In this document: in pieces, positions 5,358 to 5,506 of the stretch
Numbering within the stretch: position 1 is the stretch's first letter
How the letters are laid out: every line of letters starts with the position of its first letter
Origin: Nitrospiraceae bacterium
Lineage (GTDB): Bacteria > Nitrospirota > Nitrospiria > Nitrospirales > Nitrospiraceae
Direction: 5' to 3'
Assembly (NCBI GenBank): GCA_025934615.1
Contig: JAICXS010000163.1
Coordinates: 1-5,506, forward strand
DNA length: 5,506 nucleotides
The notes under the pieces: generated by a model
The model's input: the letters and a program-made list of their open reading frames with translations, nothing else
Told to the model about the DNA's origin: nothing
The model's database searches: none
Program-made: the position numbers and the translations under genes

Positions 5358-5506
5358 ATGCATGATATTTTGGTGATCGATGATGATGCCCTATTCATGG
5401 AGACACTCGCTGAAGCGATGACACGCGGCCATCGGGACATCACCATGACAACGGCCACAACGGCAGAGCACGGTTTGCGACTGCTCGGTCGCAAACATTT
5501 CGATGC
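5358..5506 (+). CDS. Response regulator, N-terminal part of the receiver domain (cut by window end)
   Basis: The first 49 codons of a gene that runs off the right edge are visible. The protein opens MHDILVIDDDALFMETLAEA, the first strand and helix of a CheY-like receiver, with the metal-binding acidic cluster Asp8-Asp9-Asp10. It continues to HFDA, which in this fold immediately precedes the strand carrying the phosphorylated aspartate; that residue should lie about five codons beyond the window. ATG 5358 is the only sensible start because the receiver begins four residues later; no good ribosome site is seen (an AGG is 13 bases upstream). It is expected to receive phosphate from the kinase 146 bases upstream. 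Whether the output domain is NarL-type, sigma-54 activating or something else cannot be told here. Confidence 0.85.
   Translation, partial: MHDILVIDDDALFMETLAEAMTRGHRDITMTTATTAEHGLRLLGRKHFD

Overview
The window looks like a moderately GC-rich (roughly 58-60% by eye) bacterial chromosome. Gene style suggests a Nitrospira-like or proteobacterial organism: an SRPBCC protein next to a zinc alcohol dehydrogenase, a YghA-type SDR, an EamA transporter, and a soluble NarL-type histidine kinase followed by a response regulator. The taxonomic call is an impression from protein flavour, not a search result. All supported genes lie on the + strand. No tRNA, rRNA, CRISPR array or transposase was seen.

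Layout. Bases 2-157 hold the 3' end of an SRPBCC (cyclase/dehydrase-like) gene whose canonical C-terminus is split between two frames at a run of five A's. Next is a complete zinc-dependent alcohol/formaldehyde dehydrogenase-like gene (232-1401). A 436-base stretch without a convincing gene follows, containing a weak hairpin and a longer foldable element. An SDR oxidoreductase with an N-terminal extension (1838-2695) sits behind an unusually purine-rich leader with three Shine-Dalgarno-like words. Intergenic region 2696-2989 carries the most striking regulatory structure: two 16-bp GTATC-N6-GATAC dyads, 22 bp apart, placed about 50 bp upstream of a sigma-54-like -24/-12 element. This precedes an EamA/DMT permease (2990-4024) and, 20 bases further on, an 81-residue coiled-coil protein (4045-4290). 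After 231 bases containing a perfect 6-1-6 palindrome come a soluble histidine kinase with no sensor domain (4522-5211) and the beginning of a response regulator (5358 to the window end).

How they may work together. The first half is a redox/stress-type accessory cluster (SRPBCC, alcohol dehydrogenase, SDR) with separate transcription units. The second half is a probable permease plus coiled-coil operon under an activator-dependent sigma-54 promoter, followed by a two-component pair. Whether the two-component pair controls the permease operon is only a hypothesis: the output domain of the regulator lies beyond the window. I see no clearly new multi-gene system. The best leads are the tandem-dyad/sigma-54 promoter, the free-standing kinase-linker-like coiled coil, and the frameshifted SRPBCC tail.
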